A model generated the notes under the pieces. It did not search any database. It saw only the letters and a program-made list of their open reading frames with translations, and was not told the origin of the DNA. The translations under genes were made by a program, and so were the position numbers. A DNA stretch of 64,000 nt from Saprospiraceae bacterium (GTDB taxonomy: Bacteria; Bacteroidota; Bacteroidia; Chitinophagales; Saprospiraceae), in NCBI GenBank assembly GCA_022842725.1, contig JALHOZ010000018.1, forward strand, positions 26,916 through 90,915. Direction: 5' to 3'. This document shows, piece after piece, positions 7,589-17,251 of the stretch. Each line of letters begins with the position of its first letter. The first letter of the stretch is position 1.

Positions 7589-10495
7589 TTAGATTTTTAC
7601 AATCTTTAACCGGTTTGTACCTTTAGCTGGAATCAATATTTCAAAGATATAAGCACCAGACCGGTACGTTGTAAGATCTACAGTATACACTTTGTCCGTT
7701 GGTGTTATCTTCTTTTTTCCAAAAACCATCACACCATCTGTATTGTAAACGGTCAGGTCATAACTTTCGACAGAAGGGTCAACTACAAGATTGAACAGAC
7801 CGGAACCCGGGTTTGGATAGACTGAAAATCCCTTATTGGATAGGTCTTTTGAAGACGAAATCTGGGTTACAACTGAAGAAATACATCCCAGGCTGTCAAT
7901 GACCCAGATTTGATAATCTCCAGGCCCAAGTTCTTCAAAAGTGCCGTCTTCAGTATATATAATACCATCCTTACTGAATCGGTAAGGCCCTGTTCCGCCT
8001 GATGCCGCCACACCGATACTTGCATCATTTTGGCCGGTTCCGTTACTCAAAGATGTTATGGTAATGATAAGTGACGAGTCAGGCTGGGAAATCTCCGCAC
8101 TGATGGTTTGTTCGCATCCTAATGAATCTGTAACCACGATTTCATAAGTACCTGCCGGTAAATTTTCAAATACTCCATTATCATTGGTCAAGGTTCCTAA
8201 GCGGAAAGTAATGGGTGATAACCCGTTTTGAATGCCTACTTCAATAATCCCTGTGGAATCTCCGAAACAATTTACGTTGGTTACATTGACATCACCAATT
8301 TGTAGATTAGTATCTTCGTTTAAAACCACCGTAAAACCTACAGAACAATCATTTTCATCAGCTACTAAAATATTATATGAACCTTTGCCTAATTGCATAA
8401 ACTCACCGGTATTATTTGTCGTTTGTAACAAACTGTATTCATACGAAGTTCCTGTACCTCCTGTTGCTGATAAAAGAATACTTCCATTGGACATTCCACA
8501 ACTCGGATTTATGGTTGACAAAGACAATATTTCAATTTTTTCAGGACCAAAAACTTCAGCGTCAAAAAAATCTGTACAACCATTAAGGTCTCTCACTGTA
8601 CCCTGATAGACGCCCCTGCCCAAATGATTAAAAGTTGACTGATCCTGGTAACCATTACCTCCCAACGAATACTGATAGGGTGGTGTGCCACCGGAACTCA
8701 TTACATTAATAATCCCTGTTGTGTCACCAAAACATAATAAATCTGCCGAAACTGAGGCACTTGCCTGTAGAGCACTTGGCTGTGTAATGGTGTATTGTCC
8801 CTGCTTTAAACATCCGTTATTGTTGCGTACTGCAATGTTATAAGTTCCCGCACTCAGATTGCTGTAACTATTTTGGGTAGAAAAGGGCTGATTGTTCACG
8901 CTATAGACATAATTTCCTGTACCACCGCTGCCTGTTGCAGTAAATCCTGCATTATTTTCTCCAAAACAACTAATAATAGAAGTAGGAGTAAATGCAAGTT
9001 GCAATGCTTCCGGTGAGTTTATGTCAACTTCTGCGATTGCTTCACATGCATTGTCGTCCCTAACAATTATGTTGTAAGCCCCGTTTGCCAGATTAGGAAA
9101 TATACCTGTATTATTTTGAGTCATTCCATTTAAAATAAAAAGATACCCTGTCAGGTTGGTTCCTCCTTGGGCAGAAACAACTATTTCACCGCCAAAATCC
9201 TCAAAACATAAATTATCTGAAACAGATTCAACTATAATGAGTAATTCCTGTGGTTCTGAAATGGTAATGGTTTCTTCTACAATTTGATTGGATTGGTCAG
9301 TGACTTCTACAGTATAAGTTCCTGCAGGAAGCGATAAAAATTCACCATCCATAGAATTCATCCCATTACTTAGGCTGATTTCATAAGGCGGTATGCCTCC
9401 TGAAACTTCCACTAATATTTGTCCGTCATTAGCACCAAAACAACTGAGATCCTCTCCTGTGACAATGATTTCAAGAGGATCAATTTGTGTACAGGCAGAA
9501 TTTGACGCTGCTAATAAAGATGATCTTACACCGTTCAAAATACTTCTCATGTAAGCACCCTGGTCCGGTGTAAACGCATTCATACAATTATCATTCACAT
9601 AATCCATATAATTCATAAACATATCGCCTGAATTGCTACAACTGGGTGAAGGATGGTTAGGACAACCAAAATTTTCATCATCCTGGACAGGAGTGTCAGA
9701 CATTCCGTCATCCGCAGAACATCCATTACTTTGCCAGATATGTCTCATGCCTAAAAAATGCCCGACTTCATGTGTAGCCGTCCTTCCTAAATTGTAAGGT
9801 ACAAAAGTAGCAAAACCCGGTCCTCCGAATGCGTCTGCATTAACAACGACGCCATCCAAAATCGCATTTGGCAATGATGATAATGAAGGCAGATAAGCAT
9901 AACCGAGAGCAGAAATACCGGGAGCGGACCAGATATTCATATATGAACTTCTGTCCCAACGGGTTGCCTGTTTGATTTCAAATTCATTATTGTCAAAATC
10001 TCCGTTAAATGCATATCGGGTGATTCCATCAGTTGGGTTACCGTTTGGATCAACTGTCGCCAGACAAAATTGTATTCCGGTATCTTCAGCAGGAAATACA
10101 GAAGGTGTATTACCGGCATCACCATTATATCGGCCAAAATCTTCATTTAATACATCAATTTGTGACTGAACGTGTTCAATACTGAAATTCTGTCCTTGTC
10201 CTATGGCCTGTCCTGCGGGATGGACGATGATTACATGTACTGCTATGACACCTCCGGTTTGTCTTGAGCCACTTTTGTTTTTGTTGAATTCTTCAAATCC
10301 CTGCTCTATACTTTCCTGAAGGTCCGGCATCTTCATAAACCATTTTTGCATCTTATGTTCCTGACTGCATCGTTCCGGACTTTTTTGGCTTATTCCGGTA
10401 TTTGTTAGTGTAAATATGAAGATAAAAAGGGATAAAAAAGTGCGGATTACACTTGTAGTTATATAACTTGAATGTTGTAAAGGTAAGGTAGACAT
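7589..10495 (-). CDS. Secreted M43 (pappalysin-like) zinc metalloprotease with SprB repeats and T9SS sorting domain
   Basis: From ATG 10495 the product is 968 residues (an upstream in-frame ATG at 10534 would add 13). A hydrophobic signal segment (FLSLFIFIF) is followed by a catalytic domain with the extended zinc motif HEVGHFLGMRH (about residues 242-252) and a downstream Met-turn region (MFMNYMDY). Next come about seven tandem SprB-like repeats of roughly 75 residues, each starting with a CFG-type strand and ending in SGG-type and AGTYxVxVxD turns. The C-terminal 75 residues (VYPNPGSGLF) are a type A sorting domain of the type IX secretion system. The protein is therefore expected to cross the outer membrane and digest extracellular protein. 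The repeats probably form an extended stalk. Confidence 0.93.
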   Translation of the reverse strand: MSTLPLQHSSYITTSVIRTFLSLFIFIFTLTNTGISQKSPERCSQEHKMQKWFMKMPDLQESIEQGFEEFNKNKSGSRQTGGVIAVHVIIVHPAGQAIGQGQNFSIEHVQSQIDVLNEDFGRYNGDAGNTPSVFPAEDTGIQFCLATVDPNGNPTDGITRYAFNGDFDNNEFEIKQATRWDRSSYMNIWSAPGISALGYAYLPSLSSLPNAILDGVVVNADAFGGPGFATFVPYNLGRTATHEVGHFLGMRHIWQSNGCSADDGMSDTPVQDDENFGCPNHPSPSCSNSGDMFMNYMDYVNDNCMNAFTPDQGAYMRSILNGVRSSLLAASNSACTQIDPLEIIVTGEDLSCFGANDGQILVEVSGGIPPYEISLSNGMNSMDGEFLSLPAGTYTVEVTDQSNQIVEETITISEPQELLIIVESVSDNLCFEDFGGEIVVSAQGGTNLTGYLFILNGMTQNNTGIFPNLANGAYNIIVRDDNACEAIAEVDINSPEALQLAFTPTSIISCFGENNAGFTATGSGGTGNYVYSVNNQPFSTQNSYSNLSAGTYNIAVRNNNGCLKQGQYTITQPSALQASASVSADLLCFGDTTGIINVMSSGGTPPYQYSLGGNGYQDQSTFNHLGRGVYQGTVRDLNGCTDFFDAEVFGPEKIEILSLSTINPSCGMSNGSILLSATGGTGTSYEYSLLQTTNNTGEFMQLGKGSYNILVADENDCSVGFTVVLNEDTNLQIGDVNVTNVNCFGDSTGIIEVGIQNGLSPITFRLGTLTNDNGVFENLPAGTYEIVVTDSLGCEQTISAEISQPDSSLIITITSLSNGTGQNDASIGVAASGGTGPYRFSKDGIIYTEDGTFEELGPGDYQIWVIDSLGCISSVVTQISSSKDLSNKGFSVYPNPGSGLFNLVVDPSVESYDLTVYNTDGVMVFGKKKITPTDKVYTVDLTTYRSGAYIFEILIPAKGTNRLKIVKI

Positions 10496-10695
10496 AAATA
10501 CTGCTTCTGTTATTAATCTTGAACGGTTACACAAAATAAAAAGGAACTACTTCGTTTTTATTTGTAGCCACAAATAAACAAATTTTATACATATGTTTTT
10601 ACTTTTTCGAAAAAATTATTTTTTAAAAAGCTTATGAAACATCATATTGTTTTAAAGGTTATATTGCAAAAAATAATTTAACGGAATCATTCGTT

Positions 10696-11622
10696 TTATT
10701 CAAAACTGAAGTGTTTGATGATTTTTTCATATTTTTCTTTATTCAGAATTTTAATGTTTTTGAGTTGTTGCGGAGAAGTAAACGGTCCATGATTTTCCCG
10801 GTAGTTGAGAATGACTTTTACAAGATTTTCGTCAAAATATGGATGTTGAATCAACGTTTTGTACGACGCCTGATTTAAGGGGATTTTTTCCATTTTGGAA
10901 TCATCAACGGTTATAAAAGGTGAGATTTTTTCAAACACACTGTCGGGCAAAATATTACATTCGGTTAATTGATCTGCCGAAAAAAATCCTCCCAATCGTT
11001 GCCTCATTTTGATCATTTTTTTGGCAAAAAAAGGTCCAATTCCCCGGATGGACACCAAGGCAGCACTATCGGCACTATTGATTTCAACAATGTGAGCGGG
11101 CTTTTTGGTTGCGTCATCAACATAGGTTGAGTTTTTGGGAGCAGGTGATGTCGGTTCAGCTGCAGTATTTTTTTCTGTACTACCCTGTAAAGTGATATGA
11201 TCCTCAAGATGTTTGATTAGCAAACTATCTGTACCGTATATTTTATAAAGCTGTTCTTTTGTTTTGAATTTCCCGCCTTTATTTCTGTAATTCAAAAGAT
11301 TTTTAGCTGCAAAAGCAGAAAAACCTAAAAGCTTCAGAGAATCATAAGATATGGTGTTGGGATTGAAAGCAAATGTCTGACGCTTCTGTGATGATTTTGA
11401 TGTTTTGTTTTGATTCATTTTTTTTGTTTTGCCCGTATATTTTTTTTCTGCCAAATATTCAGTTTGAGGCGAACCTGAATTGATGATAACCGGAGCTGAT
11501 TTTAGGGCAGTATACATTTGCAGACCGGTTATGATACTTACGGAACAAATCAGAAAAATAAGAATGCCGTTTCTTTCCCCTTTGGGAATGTAAAATGGAT
11601 GGTGAACTTGATTTTTTTTCAT
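10696..11622 (-). CDS. Membrane-anchored helix-hairpin-helix protein, ComEA-like
   Basis: Starting at ATG 11622 (the 39 codons upstream look like untranslated AT-rich sequence), the product is 308 residues. One N-terminal transmembrane segment (GILIFLICSVSIITGLQMY) is followed by a Lys/Ser-rich linker and three HhH units: FNPNTISYDSLKLLGFSA, EINSADSAALVSIRGIGP and PLNQASYKTLIQHPYF. HhH domains bind the DNA backbone. ComEA uses them to hold incoming DNA in the periplasm during transformation, and a ComEC homologue is encoded at 38423-40498. Other HhH proteins have unrelated roles, so competence is an inference. The gene is transcribed alone. Confidence 0.8.
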   Translation of the reverse strand: MKKNQVHHPFYIPKGERNGILIFLICSVSIITGLQMYTALKSAPVIINSGSPQTEYLAEKKYTGKTKKMNQNKTSKSSQKRQTFAFNPNTISYDSLKLLGFSAFAAKNLLNYRNKGGKFKTKEQLYKIYGTDSLLIKHLEDHITLQGSTEKNTAAEPTSPAPKNSTYVDDATKKPAHIVEINSADSAALVSIRGIGPFFAKKMIKMRQRLGGFFSADQLTECNILPDSVFEKISPFITVDDSKMEKIPLNQASYKTLIQHPYFDENLVKVILNYRENHGPFTSPQQLKNIKILNKEKYEKIIKHFSFE

Positions 11623-12058
11623 AATAAAAATAATAATAATAACAGTGTTTAAACAAATAAAATATTTTTTTAAAAGTTGTCTGTATTCAAATATTCCGTT
11701 GGTTTGGAAGTTTTTGCCACAGATTTTAATACGAAACAATTTGACTATTTATTCAGTTTCGGATTTTTCTAAAATAACATTTTTTTAAGAAATGAGAGGG
11801 AATGATCTTCCGGGTATCTGAGCGTCCAATAAATAACAGGATGTCTTTAGTAAACGGCTTACCTTTAGATTCAAAATTTTGATGTGTTTTTTTAATTAGT
11901 TAAAATGCCACCAGAATGTAATCCTTTTTTGTTCTTTACATTACGATTATTGATGTCAAAAAATGATTTTATAGTAAACTGCCCAATAGAAAGTTAAAAA
12001 AATTATTAAAATAGTTAGGCACACTTTTACATGTATGGGGTAACGTAAGACTCAAATA
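11623..12058. other. AT-rich intergenic region without a recognised gene
   Basis: These 436 bases lie between two minus-strand genes. I see no terminator-like hairpin behind the amylase gene, no conserved frame and no clear promoter motif. The 3' 120 bases (11623-11740) could be the leader of the HhH gene. Confidence 0.6.
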
Positions 12059-13855
12059 CTAGTTTTTTTTGAGTATACTATAAGGGTCCGAACATGTTTT
12101 GATAAATGCTGAATACGGAGGCATTTCAGTATCAAGACAGTCCGATATATTGTAATAAAAAAGAACCGACCCATATTGGAAATCTTTAGGGATAAGTTGA
12201 GGTTCCGGATTGTTATTTATCAGCACGACCATAGATTGGTTTTTATAGCTTCGGGTATAAATCACCAATTTTGATGTTTTGATTTCGAAGGTGTAAAACA
12301 AACAGTCTCCAAGACTCAAGCAAAGGTGTTTTTTTCGCAATTTTATTAGTTTTTGATACAAATCAAATACCGATGCATCAAAAACAGGCTGAATTTGGTA
12401 TTCGTAAGAGCTGTATTCTGATGCATTTTCTTTGCGGAATAAAATGTCAGGCCAATGGAGTGGTTTTCTGTTGTCAGGGTCATCCGCGCCAACCATTCCC
12501 ATTTCATCTCCATTCCAAATGTGCGGAGCACCTAAAAAGGTAAATTGATGTATCAAAAGTAAAATGGTAGCAGTATAACTTCGTTTGTCGGGGTAATCAG
12601 TCCGATATGTATCATCTTCAGGAGGTTTACATTTATATTTATATTGATTTTTATTAAACATACTTGTCCAAATTCTGGGTGCATCATGCGATGAGGCCAG
12701 ATTCATCAGGACCCGACAATTGTTAACCCTGATGTCATTGTATAAAGCCTGCATTCTCCCTATAAATTCAACCAAATCTATATTGTCAGCCGAATCTCCG
12801 AAATAGGCTCTTGCTACCTGAAACCATTGATAATGCATCACAGAATCAAAACTATCTCCTTCAAGCCAAGGTCGGGGATCAAGTAATTTATGCGGCCATT
12901 CTTCCCACCAGTTCTCCCCAACCAACAAAAAATTTTTATTCAATCCACGGGTAAAAACTCTCAATTCTCTCCAAAATGACATGGGGACAAGATCAGCGAC
13001 ATCAAGACGCATACCATCTATACCCTTACATTTTTTTCCGTTTATGACGGGTTGAATCCACCGTTTACAAACATCAAAAATATGTTGTTTTATGCCTGGA
13101 TGTAAGTCTCCATCCATAAATCCTTTTTCGGGATTTCTGCTCTTATTGGTCTTTTTAAGTTCGGGTAAGGTGGTAATATCATTCCAGGATCCGTAGACCA
13201 GGTTGTCATTTTTATCAAAATGAATACCCTCATACCAATCTATATAATCGGAATTACTTTTATTTTTTTTTATGTCTTCAAAGGCCCAAAACGTATGACC
13301 GGTATGGTTCCAGGAAAAATCAACTATAGTATAAATTCCATTTTCCGCAAAAGTAGCAATGATTTTGATAAACAGTTTATCAGCTTCAGTCCAGGTCCAT
13401 GTTGCGGGATCGCCGGGATCTTCGTTTTTTATTTTTTCAAGGTCGCCCTGGGGGTCCGGACCAAAATGGACATCAATGTGATGATAGTAAGTGGTGTCGT
13501 ACTTATGAAGGGATGGTGCATGGTTTAAAGGATTAAAATAAACAGCATTTACACCCAATTTTTTTAAATAGGGGATTTTTGATAATACTCCGGAAAGGTC
13601 ACCACCATATCTTCTGAGTTGCACAGCCCGGTAGAAATCAACAGGCATGTCTTTTGCCCAGTCTTCTTTAGCGTACCAATCATGTCCCCATGGGGTCACA
13701 TGCCAGGCATCAGGCACTTTGTCTACTGTGCTCTCCTGAATACTTTGAAATGTGGGTTCTGCGTTTGTATTGCCGTTTCTGAATCTTTCAACAAAAATTT
13801 GGTACCAAATGGCTTTGGAAGCCCATTCAGGTGGGTTGTAGAAGGATTCCGACAC
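12059..13855 (-). CDS. GH13 alpha-amylase family glycoside hydrolase
   Basis: The 598-residue protein carries the GH13 (beta/alpha)8 barrel: KIPYLKKLGVNAVYFNP, DFSWNHTG, the nucleophile in GMRLDVADL (Asp285), the acid/base in LLVGENWWE (Glu314) and the transition-state residue in SSHDAPR (Asp391). A B-domain insertion sits around 120-160, and a C-terminal beta domain follows residue 510. The layout resembles cyclomaltodextrinase/neopullulanase-type intracellular enzymes. There is no signal peptide, so it probably acts on imported or stored alpha-glucans in the cytoplasm. No other glycan genes are near. It starts 18 bases after the Omp28-like stop, so it may ride on that transcript. Confidence 0.92.
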   Translation of the reverse strand: MSESFYNPPEWASKAIWYQIFVERFRNGNTNAEPTFQSIQESTVDKVPDAWHVTPWGHDWYAKEDWAKDMPVDFYRAVQLRRYGGDLSGVLSKIPYLKKLGVNAVYFNPLNHAPSLHKYDTTYYHHIDVHFGPDPQGDLEKIKNEDPGDPATWTWTEADKLFIKIIATFAENGIYTIVDFSWNHTGHTFWAFEDIKKNKSNSDYIDWYEGIHFDKNDNLVYGSWNDITTLPELKKTNKSRNPEKGFMDGDLHPGIKQHIFDVCKRWIQPVINGKKCKGIDGMRLDVADLVPMSFWRELRVFTRGLNKNFLLVGENWWEEWPHKLLDPRPWLEGDSFDSVMHYQWFQVARAYFGDSADNIDLVEFIGRMQALYNDIRVNNCRVLMNLASSHDAPRIWTSMFNKNQYKYKCKPPEDDTYRTDYPDKRSYTATILLLIHQFTFLGAPHIWNGDEMGMVGADDPDNRKPLHWPDILFRKENASEYSSYEYQIQPVFDASVFDLYQKLIKLRKKHLCLSLGDCLFYTFEIKTSKLVIYTRSYKNQSMVVLINNNPEPQLIPKDFQYGSVLFYYNISDCLDTEMPPYSAFIKTCSDPYSILKKN

Positions 13856-13873
13856 AACTATAAATTTAAGAAC

Positions 13874-14707
13874 TTATTCTTTAATGTATTTTGTAACTCC
13901 TTGAACGATATCCCTTGTATTAAATCCGTTTTTATGGATAAATGCAACAACTGAAGTGTTTTCCGAATGATTTAACTTTCCGTTTACTTCCGGGAGTACA
14001 TAACTGTATTTTTGTTTCAGAATTTGTCCTTTAGTCATATCTCTGGCAAAAAAGTCGCCTGAGAATGTTGTCAGACTTTTTCTAAGTACATGATTATGTT
14101 CATATTCTTCAATGATTTCAGTGCCGTTGTATTGAGCTCCAATGATGTGAGATTCAAGGATGTATACTGTTATATTATACTCACCAGCCAAATCTACAAT
14201 GGGATTTGCTCCTACCTCTATATCTATTTTGCGACTTTCTTCATCAAATTCGACAGCCATAAACATATTCATTTGCAGAGGTTTTTCAAGTTCCTCTTCG
14301 ACTAATGATTGGTACAAATCAATAGATTCTCTGACAAAATATAGTGTGCCGCTTTCAGTATAGCCAACTCTGTTGATGGAAGCTGCCGGTTTTCCAAACC
14401 AGGGTTTAAACCAAAGTTCCAGATTTTTGGAATCTTCATTTCTGAAATCAGGATCTCCTGGTTTTGCAGGCTCAGCCAAAAGTACACCATGAATATTTAC
14501 AGCAATTACATTATCCGGATACTTTTCAATAATGTTTTCAACGGTTTTTGTAGCTTTTGGACAATTAGGACATTTGGCACCTGTCAACTCTTCAATGATT
14601 ACTATTTTGTTGGTCGGAGGAATGACTACATCCGTGATTTCCATAGAAATTTCAGAACATGAAGTTATCAAAACAAATCCTACCAGTAAAATTGTAAATT
14701 GTTTCAT
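13874..14707 (-). CDS. Omp28-related outer membrane lipoprotein
   Basis: The 277-residue product has a lipoprotein signal (LITSC, Cys17), then a thioredoxin-like domain with CPNCP (Cys46, Cys49) in the position of a redox CxxC (IIEELTGAKCPNCPKAT), and a C-terminal Ig-like beta domain. This is the Omp28 pattern known from Porphyromonas outer-membrane protein 28 and relatives. Function is not established; the CxxC suggests thiol chemistry in the envelope. It lies 18 bases downstream of a DUF6029 barrel gene and faces a divergent TlpA gene, a grouping that suggests a shared envelope role. Confidence 0.88.
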   Translation of the reverse strand: MKQFTILLVGFVLITSCSEISMEITDVVIPPTNKIVIIEELTGAKCPNCPKATKTVENIIEKYPDNVIAVNIHGVLLAEPAKPGDPDFRNEDSKNLELWFKPWFGKPAASINRVGYTESGTLYFVRESIDLYQSLVEEELEKPLQMNMFMAVEFDEESRKIDIEVGANPIVDLAGEYNITVYILESHIIGAQYNGTEIIEEYEHNHVLRKSLTTFSGDFFARDMTKGQILKQKYSYVLPEVNGKLNHSENTSVVAFIHKNGFNTRDIVQGVTKYIKE

Positions 14708-14725
14708 TTTTAATTTCTTTTATGA

Positions 14726-16390
14726 TTAAAAAATAGTATTCATACTGAACCTCACTCCACTGAATGCGGGCTCTAATCTGCAAATTCCACCACTGCAGAC
14801 AACTCCTTCAACCTGTTTAACGTATCGAAGTGAAAATCTGTTGCTCCCCTGGTTAAAAACTGCACCAAATGTCGGATAAAGTGTCTTTTCAATGCGCCCT
14901 CTTGCATCCGGTTTTTTCGGATCAAAGTTGTACATCCCTGAAACTTCAAATATCCATTTCGGTGCAATGCTGTATTCCATTAAGCCAAAAACCCAACTTC
15001 CAAAATCCTGCTCAGTGATCATTAGCTGGAATTCAGTTCTTAAGGCTTTTTTGGCTGAAAACTTATAAAGGAAATCGAAATAAGGAACTACAGTCTCTAC
15101 AATAGGAACTTTTGGTTTTTGTTCGAAAACTTCCTGATTGTAATTCAAAAATTGAATTCCGGTAGTCAATTGATATTTTCTTTTGTATTTATATATGATC
15201 TCTGTAAATAATTCTCTGTAAAGTAATTGGTCGTCAAGTGTGGTGACATTAGAAAAATTGGCAAGTACACTCAGTGATTTTGATAATTTATATCGGACAT
15301 CCAAAGAATAAGCCATTTCACTGATGTCTTGTGCAGCAGGTGAATACCTGGCGGTCAATCTGTAAGTGTTTTGACGGTTTAATGGCACCAGGTAATTAAC
15401 CAAACCACGGATCAGCCTCAGATCCGGATCAATCCTGAAACTAAAATTTTCAGTTCTTTTCATTTCAGCAGTTACGCCAAGATTGCCATATGCAAATGAT
15501 ACGCTGTTGTAAATGACAGAACCGGGACTTAATACAAATTTTCCAAGAGTACTTCCGGCAACTTCTGTTTTTATTGCAAAAGGATTAAAAAATATGTCAT
15601 TTGATTTTAATGCAACTTCGGAATACCAGGTTAATCCTCTGTAAGATAAAGTATTGTAAATTGATGTGGCATAAGTATTAAATACCGGGACAAATTTATC
15701 TTCCGGCAGATAAGTCCTCAACGCACTTTTAACTTTGTCCATGTTTTCATCTGAGATGGTTCTGTTGACAAAGCCAATTCCCGGCGCCAAACTTAAAGGG
15801 TTTTCTTCACCAAAACTCAAAAATCCTTCCAGTCTTGCACCTTTGATATTTCCTGTGTAGGTTCCAAAAGCATTTTTTTGAACCCCGGCAAAACCCATAA
15901 TTTTCCACTCTTTTCCCAGATTATACTGCGCTTTGGCCCCATATAGGGCATTATCAATGAACAAGGGTCTGGTTTCAAAAGACCTGAAAATTATACCGGA
16001 ACCTATCTGATCATAAATATATCCGGCCTGCAATTCTAATTTGTCAAAAGACTTTTTAACAATCCATCGTCCTATGCCAACACCTGAATAGGAAGAAGTA
16101 GGATTTTGTAAATTTGAATTATTGAACATATCAAAACGTATCCCAAAATTAAATCCTTGAATAGCATAATTCAAATTCAGCCATGCCTCTCCACCAAATA
16201 TTTGATGATCGTATTGTGGTGTGTTTATGGCGTTGATGGAAGAATCTCTCAAAAAAATATTGGCATTCGTTTCAAATCCGCCTGAAAAAACGCCTTTTTC
16301 CTGAGTATAGCCCGTAAAACTCACTATCAGAAAATAAATGATTATATAAAGTTTTTTACTGAAATGAAATGTAATGGTTGGGTTCAACAT
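14726..16390 (-). CDS. DUF6029-type outer-membrane beta-barrel protein
   Basis: The start is set at ATG 16390 because the frame upstream lacks a sensible signal peptide, while residues 1-30 from here (FHFSKKLYIIIYFLIVSFTGYTQE) form a clean one. The mature part, about 530 residues, alternates polar and aromatic residues in repeated beta-hairpins (GFNFGIRFDMFNN, LELQAGYIYDQIG, WIFEVSGMYNFDP) and ends near a terminal Phe (VRFSMNTIF), as outer-membrane barrels do. It resembles DUF6029 proteins, which I recall beside Omp28 and TlpA genes; that assignment is from memory. It may serve as an outer-membrane partner of the Omp28 lipoprotein. Confidence 0.72.
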   Translation of the reverse strand: MLNPTITFHFSKKLYIIIYFLIVSFTGYTQEKGVFSGGFETNANIFLRDSSINAINTPQYDHQIFGGEAWLNLNYAIQGFNFGIRFDMFNNSNLQNPTSSYSGVGIGRWIVKKSFDKLELQAGYIYDQIGSGIIFRSFETRPLFIDNALYGAKAQYNLGKEWKIMGFAGVQKNAFGTYTGNIKGARLEGFLSFGEENPLSLAPGIGFVNRTISDENMDKVKSALRTYLPEDKFVPVFNTYATSIYNTLSYRGLTWYSEVALKSNDIFFNPFAIKTEVAGSTLGKFVLSPGSVIYNSVSFAYGNLGVTAEMKRTENFSFRIDPDLRLIRGLVNYLVPLNRQNTYRLTARYSPAAQDISEMAYSLDVRYKLSKSLSVLANFSNVTTLDDQLLYRELFTEIIYKYKRKYQLTTGIQFLNYNQEVFEQKPKVPIVETVVPYFDFLYKFSAKKALRTEFQLMITEQDFGSWVFGLMEYSIAPKWIFEVSGMYNFDPKKPDARGRIEKTLYPTFGAVFNQGSNRFSLRYVKQVEGVVCSGGICRLEPAFSGVRFSMNTIF

Positions 16391-16685
16391 AAGTTTTGTG
16401 TCTGAATAATAAATATGTGGCATAAAGGTAAAAAATCTTAACAAAACACGCCATACCAATAAAAAAATATTCAAGGTTTGTCGCATTTGGTCTGTTTGTT
16501 TAATCATACAAGTTGCCGGGTTTGCAAAAGAACCATGTGTAGAACCATTTTTTCAATTTTTAATGCCCGCCATAGGATGCAGAAAAAAGTTATATTTCTT
16601 TGGATCAAGTTAAAATTCAGTTAACATGTTTGCAAAAATGTATCCTTTTCTTGTACATTTACGTCTCAAACAAAAAAATAGCAAG

Positions 16686-17183
16686 ATGTCTTTAAAAAAC
16701 CTTTTAACTTTCAGCTTTTTTGCCTTTGTTTTATTTTCATTTTCTGCTCACGTAAGCAAGCCGTTTCCGGAATTGGATATTAAATCTGTTGATGGAAAAG
16801 TGGTCAGTACCAATAGTTTTACGAAAAATGAAAAAATTACCATAGTAAGTTTTTGGGCAACATGGTGTACGCCTTGTAAAAGAGAATTGGATGCTATTCA
16901 TGAAGTTTATGAGGATTGGGTAACCGATTATAATATTCAACTGGTGGCAATTACAATCGACGATGCACGAGGATTGACAAAGGTTCCTGCTATCGTTCAA
17001 TCGAAAGGTTGGGAATTTACGGTTTTAGCCGACAGTAAACAGGAATTGATGCAAACGCTTAATTTTCAAACGATACCTCAAACATTTTTGTTAGATAAAA
17101 AAGGAAATATTGTTTACACCCACAGCGGCTATAATCCGGGAGATGAAATCAAGTTGGAGGAGGAAATTAAAAAATTACAATAA
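16686..17183 (+). CDS. TlpA-family thiol:disulfide oxidoreductase
   Basis: From ATG 16686 the product is 165 residues: a signal peptide (LLTFSFFAFVLFSFSAH) followed by a TlpA/ResA-type thioredoxin fold with WATWCTPCKRE (Cys61, Cys64) and the cis-proline segment TIPQTF. The 20 codons before this ATG (from 16626) would spoil the signal peptide and are not used. Such proteins reduce disulfides in the periplasm, for example during cytochrome c maturation or repair of exported proteins. It diverges from the DUF6029-Omp28 operon with about 295 bases between the two starts, so common regulation is possible. Confidence 0.9.
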   Translation: MSLKNLLTFSFFAFVLFSFSAHVSKPFPELDIKSVDGKVVSTNSFTKNEKITIVSFWATWCTPCKRELDAIHEVYEDWVTDYNIQLVAITIDDARGLTKVPAIVQSKGWEFTVLADSKQELMQTLNFQTIPQTFLLDKKGNIVYTHSGYNPGDEIKLEEEIKKLQ

Positions 17184-17251
17184 GTTGTAGGTTGCCTGGA
17201 ACTCTGATAAGACGTGAAACGTTTCCGGTATTTCCGGAACCATTTTATGGT

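Noticed and set aside
8232..8606. 124-codon plus-strand frame
   Set aside because: Antisense to the SprB repeats of the protease, whose protein is clearly real; a shadow of regular codon use.
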